DNA from: Lentzea aerocolonigenes
Lineage (GTDB): Bacteria > Actinomycetota > Actinomycetes > Mycobacteriales > Pseudonocardiaceae
NCBI RefSeq assembly: GCF_000955955.1
Contig: NZ_JYJG01000196.1
Span: 1-34,467, forward strand
Reading direction: 5' to 3'
Length of the DNA: 34,467 nucleotides
Below the pieces are notes generated by a model, which did no database searches, had not been told where the DNA came from, and saw nothing but the letters and a program-made list of their open reading frames with translations. The translations under genes and the position numbers were made by a program. This document shows positions 7,126 through 16,159 of this stretch, piece after piece (position 1 is the first letter of the stretch; every line of letters starts with the position of its first letter).

Positions 7126-9961
7126 GCCCCAGCTGCCGCAACGCGTTCACGGTCCGGCTGACGTGCACCTGCATGTCCAGCCGCCGGAACAGCTGCAGTG
7201 CCTGCTCGAAGCACGCGGCGGCTTCGTCGGAGCGCTGGTTGCGGTGCGCGACCCAGCCGAGGCTGTAGAGGGTGGCGGCCTTGCCGACGCTCTCGTCCTC
7301 CGGCGAGAACACGGTGAGCGAACGGGACATCATCTCGGACGCCCGCGCAGCATCGCCCTGTTCGGCGTAGGTGGCGGCGAGCACGTGCAACGCCAGCGCC
7401 TCGTCACGTGGGCAGGAGGCCACGCGGAACAGACCGATGGCGTCGAGCAGCGCCCGTTCGGTCCGGGCGAGGTCTCCCCTGGCCTTGTGGTGCAGGCCGA
7501 GACTGAACAACGCGCAGGCCTGCCCGTACCGGCTGTCGAGTCTTCGGAAGATCTCCAGCGCCTGGCCGAGGCACTGCGCGGCCTCGTCCTGCCTGTCCTG
7601 GTTGCGGTGCACGATCCCGAGTGCCTGCAACGCGAACGCCTCGCCGCTCTCGTCGCGGCAGGAGCTGAACGTCTCGCGCGCCCGGCCCAGCTGGACGGCG
7701 GCTTCGTCCTGGCTGCCGTGGAACAGGTGCACGCTGCCGAGCCCGAGGCGCGCGTAGGCGTGGCCGCGGTGCTCGTCGGTGCCCGCGAAGATCTCCTGGG
7801 CGCGCGTGAAGTGCTCGCTGGCCTCGCGGTAGCGGTCGCGGTAGAACGCCAGCGCGCCAAGGCCTTGGTGCAGGATGGCTTGGTGGCGTTCGCCGGTGGC
7901 GGCGGACAGCGCCAGCTCGTGGGTGTGACGCCACAGGTCGTAGTGGCTGCGCAGGTCGAACAACGTGGTCAGCACGCACGCGAGGTCGCACGCCAGCCCG
8001 GTCATGCCCAGCTTCAACGCCTGTTCGACGACGCCGACGAGCGAGTCCCGTTCGGCTTCCAGCCACACCAGCGGGTCCGCGAGCAGGCGAGCGGTGTCGA
8101 GCCCGCTGGGTTCGGGATCGAGCCGCACCTTGAGGAACCGGCACGGCAGGCCGGCCTCGGCTTGAGCGGCCAGGTCGAGCCACGCGGTGAAAGCCCGGTG
8201 CAGCGCGGTGTTCCGGTCCTCGTCGATCTCGTTGGCGCGCTCGCGGGCGAAGACGCGCAGCAGGTCGTGGAAGCGATATCGCCCCTGCCAGACCTCCAGC
8301 AGATGCACGTCCGCGAGGCTGTCCACGATCTCCTCGGCGTCCAGCACGTCGATGTCCAGCAACGCGGCCACGACCCAGCCGGGGAAGTCCGGCACGTCGA
8401 GCAGGCCGAGCAACCGGAACGCGCGGCGCTGCACGTCGTCGAGCGCCTCGTAGCTCCACGCGAGGCTGGCGCGCGCTTCCAGGTCGTCGATGCGCAGCTC
8501 GTTGAGCCGGGTTCCTTCTCCCGCAAGGCGTTCCGCGAGGCGGCTCACGCTCCAATGGCCGCGGCGGGCGAGGCGCGACGCGGCGATGCGCAGGGCCAGC
8601 GGGAGGTTGCCGCAGTAACGGGCGACAGCGGCGGCCGCGTCCGGTTCGGCGATCATCCGGTCCTGCCCGGCGATCTCGCCCAGCAGCTTGATCGCGTCCT
8701 CGGCGCCGAGCACGTCGAGGTTGACGGTCTGCGCGCCGACGAGTTGCACGCGGCTGGTGACGAGGACGGCGGACGAGTCGGAGCCGGGCAGCAGCGGGCG
8801 GATCTGGGCCATGCTCCTGGCGTCGTCCAGCACGATCAGCACCTGGCGGGCGGCGAGCTGGGAGCGGTAGAGGGCGGCGCGGGCCTCGAGGTCCTCCGGG
8901 ACCGCGTGCGGGTGGACGCCGAGTGCGATGAGGAGCTCGGCCAGAACCGTTGCGGGGTCACGGGGTGACGGGCTGGTGCCGCCCAGGCGGACGTAGAGCT
9001 GGCCGCCGCTGAACTGGTCGCCGGCCTCGTGGGCCGCGCGGACGGCCAGTGACGTCTTGCCGACGCCCGCCTTGCCGGTGATCGCGGCGAGCGTGGACTT
9101 GGAGCGGTGCGTGAGAACTCGGTGGAGCCGAGCCAGTTCGGCGGTGCGGCCGGTGAAGTTGTCGACTTCTGGCGGCAGCTGCATGGGCCGCACCAGGGCC
9201 GGGGTCTCCGGTCTGCCTCGCAGGATCTCCTGGTGCAGGTCCTGGATCTGGTCGCACGGGTCGACGCCGAGCGCGTCGACGAGCACCTCGCGGACCGCGC
9301 GGTAGGTCTCCAGCGCCTCGGCCCGTCGGCCGGCCTCGTGCTGGGCCCGCATCAGCCGCCACCACAGGCCTTCTCGCAGCGGGAACTGCCGGACCTGCAC
9401 ACCCAGCTCGGTGATCAGCGCGCCGTACTGGGCCGCGGCGAGCCGTGCGTCGGCATAGTCCTCCCGTGCGGCGGCGGCCATCTCGTCGATCCGGACCGCG
9501 TCTGCTTCGAGCCAGCCCGCACGCGGGACGTCTTCCAAAAGCGTGCCGTGCCAGAGCTGCCACGCCTCCTGCCAGAGCGTCACGGCCTTCCCCGCGTCGC
9601 CCGCCGCCAGCGCCTCACGCGCCTGCGTCGCCGTGGCCTCGAAGATCTCGCTGTCCAGCTCGTCCGGCTCGACGTGCAGCCGGTAGCCCGCGCTGTCCGT
9701 GGTGAGCCTGCCGGGCAGGCCGATCTCGGTGAGGTCGCGGCGCAACCGGCTCACGTAGGTGTGCACGTTCGCGACGGCGGACACGGGTGGGTTCTCACCC
9801 CACAACGCGTCGATGAGACCGGCCTGGCTGACGGACTGCCTGGCGCGCACGAGCAGCGCCGCGAGCAGTGCGCGCTGCCGCGGACCGGCGGACTTGAGCG
9901 GCTGCCCTGAGTTGGCCACCCGCAACGGACCCAGAATCTCGAAGCTCGCCGAGTTCCCCAC
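7100..9961 (-). CDS. AfsR-like SARP regulator 1 (SARP + NB-ARC + TPR)
   Basis: A 953-residue transcriptional regulator of the AfsR/STAND type. In order: an OmpR-like DNA-binding domain (about 5-90, with LGPLRV, QRALLAALL and ANVHTYVSRLRRDL); a bacterial transcriptional activation domain (about 95-240, ending AVREVLVDALGVDP); an NB-ARC ATPase (about 265-530) with Walker A GKAGVGKTS, Walker B VLIVLDDAR and the GNLPLAL motif; a winged-helix region; then TPR repeats to the C-terminus. I prefer GTG 9961, which gives the same short lead-in to the LGPLRV strand as regulator 2. TTG 9991 is possible, and neither has a strong ribosome site. It is divergent from the M23/lysozyme operon, whose promoter carries SARP-type repeats, so control of that operon, itself, or both is likely. 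The activating ligand is unknown. Confidence 0.9.
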   Translation of the reverse strand: MGNSASFEILGPLRVANSGQPLKSAGPRQRALLAALLVRARQSVSQAGLIDALWGENPPVSAVANVHTYVSRLRRDLTEIGLPGRLTTDSAGYRLHVEPDELDSEIFEATATQAREALAAGDAGKAVTLWQEAWQLWHGTLLEDVPRAGWLEADAVRIDEMAAAAREDYADARLAAAQYGALITELGVQVRQFPLREGLWWRLMRAQHEAGRRAEALETYRAVREVLVDALGVDPCDQIQDLHQEILRGRPETPALVRPMQLPPEVDNFTGRTAELARLHRVLTHRSKSTLAAITGKAGVGKTSLAVRAAHEAGDQFSGGQLYVRLGGTSPSPRDPATVLAELLIALGVHPHAVPEDLEARAALYRSQLAARQVLIVLDDARSMAQIRPLLPGSDSSAVLVTSRVQLVGAQTVNLDVLGAEDAIKLLGEIAGQDRMIAEPDAAAAVARYCGNLPLALRIAASRLARRGHWSVSRLAERLAGEGTRLNELRIDDLEARASLAWSYEALDDVQRRAFRLLGLLDVPDFPGWVVAALLDIDVLDAEEIVDSLADVHLLEVWQGRYRFHDLLRVFARERANEIDEDRNTALHRAFTAWLDLAAQAEAGLPCRFLKVRLDPEPSGLDTARLLADPLVWLEAERDSLVGVVEQALKLGMTGLACDLACVLTTLFDLRSHYDLWRHTHELALSAATGERHQAILHQGLGALAFYRDRYREASEHFTRAQEIFAGTDEHRGHAYARLGLGSVHLFHGSQDEAAVQLGRARETFSSCRDESGEAFALQALGIVHRNQDRQDEAAQCLGQALEIFRRLDSRYGQACALFSLGLHHKARGDLARTERALLDAIGLFRVASCPRDEALALHVLAATYAEQGDAARASEMMSRSLTVFSPEDESVGKAATLYSLGWVAHRNQRSDEAAACFEQALQLFRRLDMQVHVSRTVNALRQLGLSVPDRRS

Positions 9962-10008
9962 GTCGGGGAGCGTGCACCACACGCCTTGCAAGGAACCTTG
10001 TGGAGGCC

Positions 10009-10037
10009 TGTAGGTGCTGTGTAGGTGCCGTGTAGAA
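10009..10037 (+). promoter_or_regulatory. SARP operator with three 11-bp-spaced heptamers, M23/lysozyme operon promoter
   Basis: TGTAGGT (10009-10015), TGTAGGT (10020-10026) and TGTAGAA (10031-10037) repeat at exact 11-base intervals, on one face of the helix. The -10-like TAAATT (10046-10051) starts 8 bases after the last heptamer, the geometry described for SARP activators. A perfect 10-base inverted repeat (10049-10058 with 10076-10085) begins inside the -10 and could be a second regulator's site. The operator lies in the divergent gap next to SARP regulator 1. Confidence 0.85.
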
Positions 10038-10092
10038 CGGCTTCCTAAATTCCGTTTCAGGTCAATTCACGAGAAGAAACGGAATCTCCGAA

Positions 10093-11406
10093 ATGGCTTC
10101 CAGAATCGGCAGAACGGTCGTCGGCCTCGCCGTGGCCGCGATGGCGGTGACGCTCGCCCCGAGCACCGCCCAGGCCGCCGCTCCCTCACTCGAGCTGCCG
10201 TTCATCTGCGGCACCTCGTGGATCGGCAACTCCGACGGCAGCAGCGCACACCGCAACAACGAGATCGACTGGAACAAGTCCGGCACGTCGGGCAACGAGG
10301 ACCTCGGTGAGCCCGTCCTCGCCGCCGCGGCCGGCACCGTGATGGCGGAGGGCGGCGAAACCTCCGCCTACGGCAACTACCTGGAGATCGACCACGGCGG
10401 CGGTTATTCGACGCTGTACGCGCACCTCGACAAGAAGTCGGTGCACGACGGCGACACCGTGCGGCAGGGCCAGGTCATCGGCACGGTCGGCAACACCGAC
10501 GGCAACTCGCCCGGCATTTCGGCGCACCTGCACTTCGAGTTCCGCAACCGGGGCAGCGGCCAGAGCTACCCGGACTACATCCGGCCCGCCTCGTTCCACG
10601 GCGACCCGTTCGACTACGCCGCCGGCACCGAGACCTACGTCAGCCAGAACTGCGGCACGGTCAACCGCGCCGCCAAGAGCGTCAACGGCGACAGGTACGA
10701 CGACGCGGTCGGCATCGACCCGTCCGGCAACGCGTGGCTCTACAAGGGCAGGGCTGGCGGGGGCTTCGCCGCCGCGGTCCAGATCGGGTCCGGCTGGAAC
10801 AGCTTCTCGCGCATCGCCGTGAACGACTCCAACGCCGACGGGTGGGCCGACCTGTTCGCCGTCCGCGACGGCACGCTCTACTACTGGAACAACAGGGGCG
10901 ACGGCACGTTCGCCGCGGCCCACGAGGTCGGGCCAGGCTGGAGCGCCATCGAGTACATGTCCTTTGTGGACATCAACGGTGACAACAAGACCGACATCCT
11001 CGCCAGGGACGGCGGCAAGATGTACGTCTACACCGGGCGGGGCAACGGCGTGTTCTCCGCGCGGTCGCTGCTCGGCGAGGGCTGGTCGAGCCTCGCCCGG
11101 CACACGGGCGGTGACGCCGACGCGGACGGCGACGGCGACATCTGGGCGACCAACGGCTCTGGTGAGCTCTTCTTCTGGCGCAAGGACGCCGGCGGTTACG
11201 CGACGGCGGAGCAGGTCGGCAGCGGCTGGAACAACTTCCGCCAGGTCGTGTCGATGGACGTCAACGGCGACGCCAAGGCCGACCTCGTGGCCATCCGCAC
11301 GTCGGACAACACGCTCTGGCAGTGGCTGGGCGGCGGCGCCGGCAGGTTCGGCACGGCGACGCAGATCGGCAGCGGCTGGTCCGGCTTCGACCTGGCGGTG
11401 AACTGA
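10093..11406 (+). CDS. Secreted M23 endopeptidase with C-terminal five-repeat propeller
   Basis: A 437-residue exported protein. Residues 1-29 are a Sec signal peptide (cleavage after AQA). Residues about 35-190 are an M23/LytM-type zinc endopeptidase: His53 with Asp59, LYAHL around His111 and SAHLHFEF with His145/His147. These enzymes cut peptidoglycan cross-bridges. Residues about 205-437 hold five repeats of roughly 45 residues, most opening with a calcium-loop-like DxNxDGxxD and closing with GxGW, as in FG-GAP/VCBS or tachylectin-like propellers; this suggests glycan binding. The same tail follows in the next gene, which starts one base after this stop. The promoter carries a SARP operator. 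The cell-wall target (self or competitor) is unknown. Confidence 0.9.
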   Translation: MASRIGRTVVGLAVAAMAVTLAPSTAQAAAPSLELPFICGTSWIGNSDGSSAHRNNEIDWNKSGTSGNEDLGEPVLAAAAGTVMAEGGETSAYGNYLEIDHGGGYSTLYAHLDKKSVHDGDTVRQGQVIGTVGNTDGNSPGISAHLHFEFRNRGSGQSYPDYIRPASFHGDPFDYAAGTETYVSQNCGTVNRAAKSVNGDRYDDAVGIDPSGNAWLYKGRAGGGFAAAVQIGSGWNSFSRIAVNDSNADGWADLFAVRDGTLYYWNNRGDGTFAAAHEVGPGWSAIEYMSFVDINGDNKTDILARDGGKMYVYTGRGNGVFSARSLLGEGWSSLARHTGGDADADGDGDIWATNGSGELFFWRKDAGGYATAEQVGSGWNNFRQVVSMDVNGDAKADLVAIRTSDNTLWQWLGGGAGRFGTATQIGSGWSGFDLAVN

Positions 11407-11407
11407 C

Positions 11408-12571
11408 ATGAAGCTCCTGTCCGGACTTCTGGCCACGGCCGCCGCGCTGACCTGTCTCGTCCTGCCCGCGCAGGCCGCCGGTGACATCGACCTGTGCGTG
11501 TCCAACGGCCGCACTGCCGGGTTCACCGGCGAGAAGCTCGTCGTCGCGGTGGCGGTCGGCATGGCGGAGTCCCGGTGCGACCCGTCCGCCCGGTACGTGA
11601 ACAGCGACAGCCACAACTCGGTCGACCGCGGCCTGTGGCAGATCAACGACTACTGGCACCCCGAGGTCAGCGACTCCTGCGCGTACAACGCGGCGTGCAA
11701 CGCCCGTGAGGCGTACCGGATCTCCGACCAGGGCACCGACTGGACACCGTGGTCGACCTACAAGTCCGGCCGCTACAAGTCGTTCGTGGACGACGCGCGC
11801 GCGGCCATCGGCTCTTCCCCGCCGCCCGTGCTGGCGTCCAAGAGCGTGAACGGCGACAAGTACGACGACGCGCTCGGGGTCGACCCGAACGGCAACGCGT
11901 GGATCTACAAGGGCCGTGCCGGCGGCGGTTTCGCGGCCGGCGTGCAGCTCGGCGTCGGCTGGGGGAAGTTCACCCGGATCGGCATCGGCGACTCGAACGC
12001 CGACGGCTGGGCGGACTTGTGGGGAATCAGCGACGGCACGCTCTACTACTGGCACAACCGCGGTGACGGCACGTTCACCGCGGCGGCGACCGTCGGCACC
12101 GGCTGGGCGTCCATGGAGAACGTGGCGTTCGGCGACGTGAACGGCGACAACCGGGTGGACATCCTGGCCAGGGACGGCGGCAAGATGTACCTCTACGTCG
12201 GCCGCGGCAACGGCAGGTTCGCCGAGCGCGACCTCGTGGGTGCGGGCTGGTCGTCGCTGTTCCGGCACACCGCCGCGGACGCCGACGGTGACAGCGACGG
12301 CGACATCTGGGCGACCAACACCGCCGGTGAGCTGTTCTTCTGGAAGCGCACCGGCGCGGACTTCGCCACCGCGGTGCAGGTCGGGCAGGGCTGGAACGCG
12401 TTCCGCCAGATGACGTCGATGGACGTCAACGGCGACAACAAGGCCGACCTCGTGGCCATCCGCACGTCGGACAACACGCTCTGGCAGTGGCTCGGCACCG
12501 GGACCGGCAGGTTCGGCACCGGGACGCAGATCGGGCAGGGCTGGTCCGGCTGGGACCTCGCGGCCAACTGA
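11408..12571 (+). CDS. Secreted lysozyme/transglycosylase-like enzyme with the same C-terminal propeller
   Basis: A 387-residue exported protein. The signal peptide is residues 1-23 (PAQA end). Residues about 25-135 form a small lysozyme-like domain: AVGMAESRCDPSA with probable catalytic Glu54, then RGLWQINDYWHPE, resembling the SLT/GH23 fold. Four cysteines (LC, RC, SC, AC) could form two disulfides. From about 150 to the end lies a five-repeat propeller nearly the same as that of the upstream M23 enzyme, including a 53-base identical stretch (11275-11327 versus 12440-12492). The gene starts one base after the M23 stop, so the two are one operon. Together they would cut both glycan strands and peptide stems. 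Confidence 0.85.
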   Translation: MKLLSGLLATAAALTCLVLPAQAAGDIDLCVSNGRTAGFTGEKLVVAVAVGMAESRCDPSARYVNSDSHNSVDRGLWQINDYWHPEVSDSCAYNAACNAREAYRISDQGTDWTPWSTYKSGRYKSFVDDARAAIGSSPPPVLASKSVNGDKYDDALGVDPNGNAWIYKGRAGGGFAAGVQLGVGWGKFTRIGIGDSNADGWADLWGISDGTLYYWHNRGDGTFTAAATVGTGWASMENVAFGDVNGDNRVDILARDGGKMYLYVGRGNGRFAERDLVGAGWSSLFRHTAADADGDSDGDIWATNTAGELFFWKRTGADFATAVQVGQGWNAFRQMTSMDVNGDNKADLVAIRTSDNTLWQWLGTGTGRFGTGTQIGQGWSGWDLAAN

Positions 12572-12599
12572 AGGACGACGACGGCGTGCCGGCCCTTCA
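12569..12599. terminator. Weak hairpin between convergent stop codons
   Basis: TGAAGG (12569-12574) pairs with CCTTCA (12594-12599). The arms contain the stop codons of the lysozyme-like gene and of SARP regulator 2. Six base pairs and a 19-base loop make this a weak candidate for a shared bidirectional terminator. Confidence 0.3.
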
Positions 12600-15452
12600 C
12601 CGGACCGGCGCGCTCATGCCCAGTTGTGCCAACGCCTGCTCGGTCCACTCCCGGTGCATCGGCATGTCGAGCTTCTCGAACAACCGCCACGCCTGGTCGA
12701 AGCAGGCGGCGGCGTGATCCGGGCGGCCGGTGCGGTGCGCGACCCAGCCGAGGCTGTACAGGGTCTCCGCCTTGCCGACGCTCTCGTCCGCCGGGGAGAA
12801 CGCGACCTGCGAGCGGGCCATCAGCTCGGCGGCCCGGCTCGCATCGCCCTGCCGGGCGTGGACGGCGGCCAGGACGTGCAGCGCCAGTGCCTCGTCGCGA
12901 GGACAGGACACCGCGCCGAACAGCTCGACGGCCTCCATCAGCGCGCGTTCGGTCGCCTCCAGGTCGCCGCGGGCGTTGTGGTGCAGGCCCGTGCTGAACA
13001 ACGTGCACGCCCGCCCGTAGCCGCAGCCCAGCTCCGCGAAGATCGCCAGCGAGCTGTCGAGGAGTGCTTCCGCGTCGTCGAGGCGGCCCTGGTTGCGGCG
13101 GACGACTCCCAGTCCCTGCAAGGAGAACGCCTCCCCGCAGGCGTCCTGGCAGTCGCGGAACACGGCCAGCGCGCGGGTCAGCTCGGCCACCGCTTCGTCG
13201 TGCTGCCCGTGGAACATGTGCACGCTGCCCGCGCCGAGGTCCGCGTACGCGTGTCCGCGCACGTCGCCGGCATCGGCGAAGAGTCGTTGTGCCGTCGCGA
13301 AGCAGGCGCTCGCCTCGTGGAAGTGGTCGCGGTAGAACGCCAGCGCTCCGAGGCCCTGGTGCAGGACGGCCTGGTGGCGTGTGTCCTCGGCCGCCTCCAG
13401 TGCGAGCGTGTGCGTGCGCCGCCACAGGTCGTAGTGGCCGTGCAGGTCGAACAACGTCGTCAGCACGCCGGTGACCTCGCACCCCAGACCCGTGAGACCC
13501 AGTGCGATCGCCTGCGCGGCCACCGCGACCAGGGCGTCGCGCTCGGTCTCGAGGAACGTGAGCGGATCGCCGGTGGACACACCCGGCAGCGAACCGCGGT
13601 CGGGCACCCGCACCTTGAGGAACCGGCACGGCAGGTCCTCCTCCGCCCGCACGGCCAGGTCGAGCCACGCGGTGAAGGCCCTGCGCAACGCGTCGGTGCG
13701 AGCCTCGGCATCGTCCTGCTCCAGCGCGCGCTCGCGGCCGAACACCCTGAGCAGTTCGTGGAACCGGTAGCGGCCCGGCCCGGCGGACTCCAGCAGGTGC
13801 ACGTCGGCCAGGCTGTCGGTGATCTCCTCACCGTCGCGGACGTCCAGCAGCGGTCCGGTCACCCAGCCGGGGAAGTCGGGCGCGTCCAGCAGGCTCAGCA
13901 GCCGGAACGCTCGTTGCTGGTCGTCCGTCAGCGTCTGGTAGCTCAGCGCCAGGCTGGCCCGCGCCTCCAGGTCGTCGATGCGCAGCTCGTTGAGCCGCGT
14001 GCCCTCGCCGGCCAGCCGGTCGGCCAGCCTGCCGACCGTCCAATGTGCCCGCCGCGCCAGCCTGGCGCCCGCGATGCGCAACGCCAGCGGGAGGTTGCCG
14101 CAGTAGTGCGCGACCTCGGCGGCGGCGCCGGGTTCCGAGGCCAGCCGGTCCTGCCCGGCGATCGACCCCAGCAGCCGCACCGAGTCCTGCTCACCGAGAA
14201 CGTCGAGCTGCACGGTGTGCGACCCGTCCGTCTCGACGAGCTGCACCCGGCTGGTGATCAGCACCGCGGACTCCGCCGAACCCGGCAGCAGCGGCCGGAC
14301 CTGCGCCATGCCCGCCGCGTCGTCCAGCACGATCAGCACCTGCCGGGCGGCCAGCTGCGACCGGTACAGCGCGGCCTGCGCCTCCAGGTCGTCCGGCACG
14401 GCGTGCGGGTGCACGCCGAGGGCGATCAGCAACTCCACGAGCACGGTCGCCGGGTCGCGCGGCGAAGGCGAGGTGCCGCCCAGCCGCACGTAGAGGTGCC
14501 CGCCGCGGAACCCGGTGCCGACCTCGTGCGCCACCCGCACCGCGAGCGCGGTCTTGCCGACCCCCGCCTTGCCGGTGATCGCGACGGTTCTCCGTCTCGT
14601 CCTCTGGCCGAGCAGCCTGACCAGCTCCGCCGTCTCGGCCACGCGTCCGGTGAAGTGTTCGACGTCGGGCGGCAGCTGCATCGGCCGCATCACGCGCGGG
14701 ACAGTCCCGTTCAGGACCTCCTGGTGCAGCCGCTGGACCTCGTCGCACGGCTCGACACCGAGTGCCTCGACCAGCACATCTCTCATCACGCGGTAGGTCT
14801 CCAGCGCCTCGGCCCGCCGCCCGGCCCGGTGCTGGGCGAGGATCAGCCGCTGCCACAGCCCCTCGCGCAACGGCTGCTGCCGCACCAGCGCACCCAGCTC
14901 GCTGATGACGACGCCCAGCTGCCCGGCCGCGAGCCGGGCGTCGGCGAAGTCCTCACGGGCTGAGGTGGCCATCTCCTCCAGCCGCACCACCTCGGTCTCC
15001 AGCCAGCCGGCCCGTTCGACGTCCTCCAGCGGCGAACCCCGCCACTCCGACCACGCCTTCTCCCAGAACTCCACGGCCTTCAGCGCGTCACCCAGGCGGA
15101 GCGCGGCCCGCGCTTCCTCCGCGGCGCTGTGGAAATGCGTGGTGTCGAGCTCTCCCGGTTCCAGGCGCAGCAGATAGCTGCCGCTGTCGGTGACCACCCG
15201 GTCCTTCAGGCCGATGCCGGCGAGGTCCTGCCTCAACCGGCTCACGTGCGTGTGCACGTTCGCGACCGCCGACGCGGGCGGCCGCTCGCCCCACAGCGCG
15301 TCAACGATGTCCGGCAGCCCGACCGGCTGGGCAGGCCTGATCAGCAGTGCGGCCAGCAGAGCCCGTTGGCGCTGGCTGGCCTGCGCCAGCCGCAGGCCGT
15401 TGTTCGTGACGCGCAGCGGCCCGAGGACCGCGAACGTCGCTGTAGTAACCAA
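12597..15452 (-). CDS. AfsR-like SARP regulator 2 (paralogue of regulator 1)
   Basis: A 951-residue STAND regulator with the same layout as the one at 7100-9961: OmpR-like DNA-binding domain (about 5-90), activation domain to about 240, NB-ARC ATPase with GKAGVGKTA and VLIVLDDAA, GNLPLAL, then TPR repeats. Long blocks are shared with regulator 1 (TRLNELRIDDLEARASLA; FRGGHLYVRLGGTSPSPRDP against FSGGQLYVRLGGTSPSPRDP), so they are recent duplicates. I chose TTG 15452 because GGGGGAG sits just upstream and the protein opens with VTTATFAVLGPLRV; in-frame codons up to 15545 add a poorly biased lead. It is convergent with the hydrolase operon and divergent from the trefoil gene at 15638, whose promoter has a SARP operator. 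Confidence 0.9.
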   Translation of the reverse strand: MVTTATFAVLGPLRVTNNGLRLAQASQRQRALLAALLIRPAQPVGLPDIVDALWGERPPASAVANVHTHVSRLRQDLAGIGLKDRVVTDSGSYLLRLEPGELDTTHFHSAAEEARAALRLGDALKAVEFWEKAWSEWRGSPLEDVERAGWLETEVVRLEEMATSAREDFADARLAAGQLGVVISELGALVRQQPLREGLWQRLILAQHRAGRRAEALETYRVMRDVLVEALGVEPCDEVQRLHQEVLNGTVPRVMRPMQLPPDVEHFTGRVAETAELVRLLGQRTRRRTVAITGKAGVGKTALAVRVAHEVGTGFRGGHLYVRLGGTSPSPRDPATVLVELLIALGVHPHAVPDDLEAQAALYRSQLAARQVLIVLDDAAGMAQVRPLLPGSAESAVLITSRVQLVETDGSHTVQLDVLGEQDSVRLLGSIAGQDRLASEPGAAAEVAHYCGNLPLALRIAGARLARRAHWTVGRLADRLAGEGTRLNELRIDDLEARASLALSYQTLTDDQQRAFRLLSLLDAPDFPGWVTGPLLDVRDGEEITDSLADVHLLESAGPGRYRFHELLRVFGRERALEQDDAEARTDALRRAFTAWLDLAVRAEEDLPCRFLKVRVPDRGSLPGVSTGDPLTFLETERDALVAVAAQAIALGLTGLGCEVTGVLTTLFDLHGHYDLWRRTHTLALEAAEDTRHQAVLHQGLGALAFYRDHFHEASACFATAQRLFADAGDVRGHAYADLGAGSVHMFHGQHDEAVAELTRALAVFRDCQDACGEAFSLQGLGVVRRNQGRLDDAEALLDSSLAIFAELGCGYGRACTLFSTGLHHNARGDLEATERALMEAVELFGAVSCPRDEALALHVLAAVHARQGDASRAAELMARSQVAFSPADESVGKAETLYSLGWVAHRTGRPDHAAACFDQAWRLFEKLDMPMHREWTEQALAQLGMSAPVR

Positions 15453-15547
15453 GGCTCCCCCACCCGGTCCAAGCAACGGCTCCGGAGCGTAGCAGCGCCG
15501 CCACACTGCGCACACCGTTGACTGAGTGCTCGCGACCGATAGCACGC

Positions 15548-15576
15548 TGTAGAGACTCTGTAGGTTGCCTGTAGAT
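15548..15576 (+). promoter_or_regulatory. SARP operator with three 11-bp-spaced heptamers, first trefoil gene
   Basis: TGTAGAG (15548-15554), TGTAGGT (15559-15565) and TGTAGAT (15570-15576) sit at exact 11-base spacing. The -10-like TAGATT (15586-15591) follows after 9 bases. It lies about 95 bases upstream of SARP regulator 2's TTG start on the other strand, so it could also serve that gene. Confidence 0.85.
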
Positions 15577-15599
15577 CAGTTTTTCTAGATTCCCCTCAG

Positions 15600-15619
15600 A
15601 TCGCGGAGAAAAGCGCGAT
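15600..15619 (+). promoter_or_regulatory. 5' leader hairpin conserved between the two trefoil genes
   Basis: ATCGCG (15600-15605) pairs with CGCGAT (15614-15619) around an 8-base loop, just after the expected start site. An equivalent hairpin with an 8-bp stem lies in the second trefoil leader (16195-16202 with 16212-16219). The loop sequence differs while the stem is kept, which suggests selection or recent duplication. Confidence 0.5.
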
Positions 15620-15637
15620 TCTCACAAAGGGGATGCC

Positions 15638-16159
15638 ATGGAATTGAAGTCAATGCTGCGCAGGGTGGCCAGCGCGGGGGCGGCGATCGCGGCTCTGGGC
15701 GCGATGCTGATCGCGCCCGCCTCGGCCTCGGCGGCCTCGACCGCCTCGGCGGCTCCGGACGTGGTCAGCGCCTCACCTGGCTGGGTGTACATCCGGCACG
15801 CGAGCTCGCGCCTGTGCCTGACGGCCGTCGGGTCGGGCGGTGTCCAACTCATGGACTGCCAGGACCTGAGCGCTCAGAAGTGGTACCACTTCACGGGCGA
15901 AAGCAACTTCGACAAGTTCATGAACGGTTTCGACACCGCATGTCTGGGATCGAACGGCCAAGACGTCTTCACGATGGGCAGCTGCAACACGCCGTCGTCC
16001 CGCTGGCTCATTCCGGGCACCTCTCCGAAGCTGATCAGGCACGGGGTGGAGCAGACCAAGTGCCTGCACACCAACAGCGGCGGGCCCGGCAAGTGGGGAT
16101 ACCTGGCCAGCTGCGGCGACTCCACCCGCTGGAGCTTCGAGACCGTAAGCGCTCCGTAG
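15638..16159 (+). CDS. Small secreted beta-trefoil (ricin-B-like) protein 1
   Basis: A 173-residue protein with a Sec signal (residues 1 to about 33: MELKSMLRR, hydrophobic core, Ala/Ser-rich tail). The mature part has three repeats, each with a CL...C cysteine pair and a following W: LCLTAV...MDCQD...KWYHF, ACLGSN...GSCN...RWLIP and KCLHTN...ASCGD...RWSFE. This is the ricin-B/beta-trefoil pattern, usually carbohydrate-binding, though the QxW motif is degenerate. The ribosome site is AAAGGGG before ATG 15638. Its promoter has a SARP operator and a leader hairpin shared with the next gene. No catalytic domain is present; the role (lectin, inhibitor or toxin) is open. Confidence 0.7.
   Translation: MELKSMLRRVASAGAAIAALGAMLIAPASASAASTASAAPDVVSASPGWVYIRHASSRLCLTAVGSGGVQLMDCQDLSAQKWYHFTGESNFDKFMNGFDTACLGSNGQDVFTMGSCNTPSSRWLIPGTSPKLIRHGVEQTKCLHTNSGGPGKWGYLASCGDSTRWSFETVSAP

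Noticed and set aside
7046..8968. Long open frame opposite SARP regulator 1 (640 codons)
   Set aside because: It is an antisense shadow produced by high-GC codon bias; the opposite strand encodes a clear SARP/NB-ARC/TPR protein.
12624..14963. Long open frame opposite SARP regulator 2 (779 codons)
   Set aside because: Antisense shadow; it has no recognisable motif and the true strand is unambiguous.
15592..15633. Possible pairing of TCCCCT with the AGGGGA ribosome site in the first trefoil leader
   Set aside because: The left arm lies at or before the likely start site, and the pairing is not conserved in the second trefoil leader.
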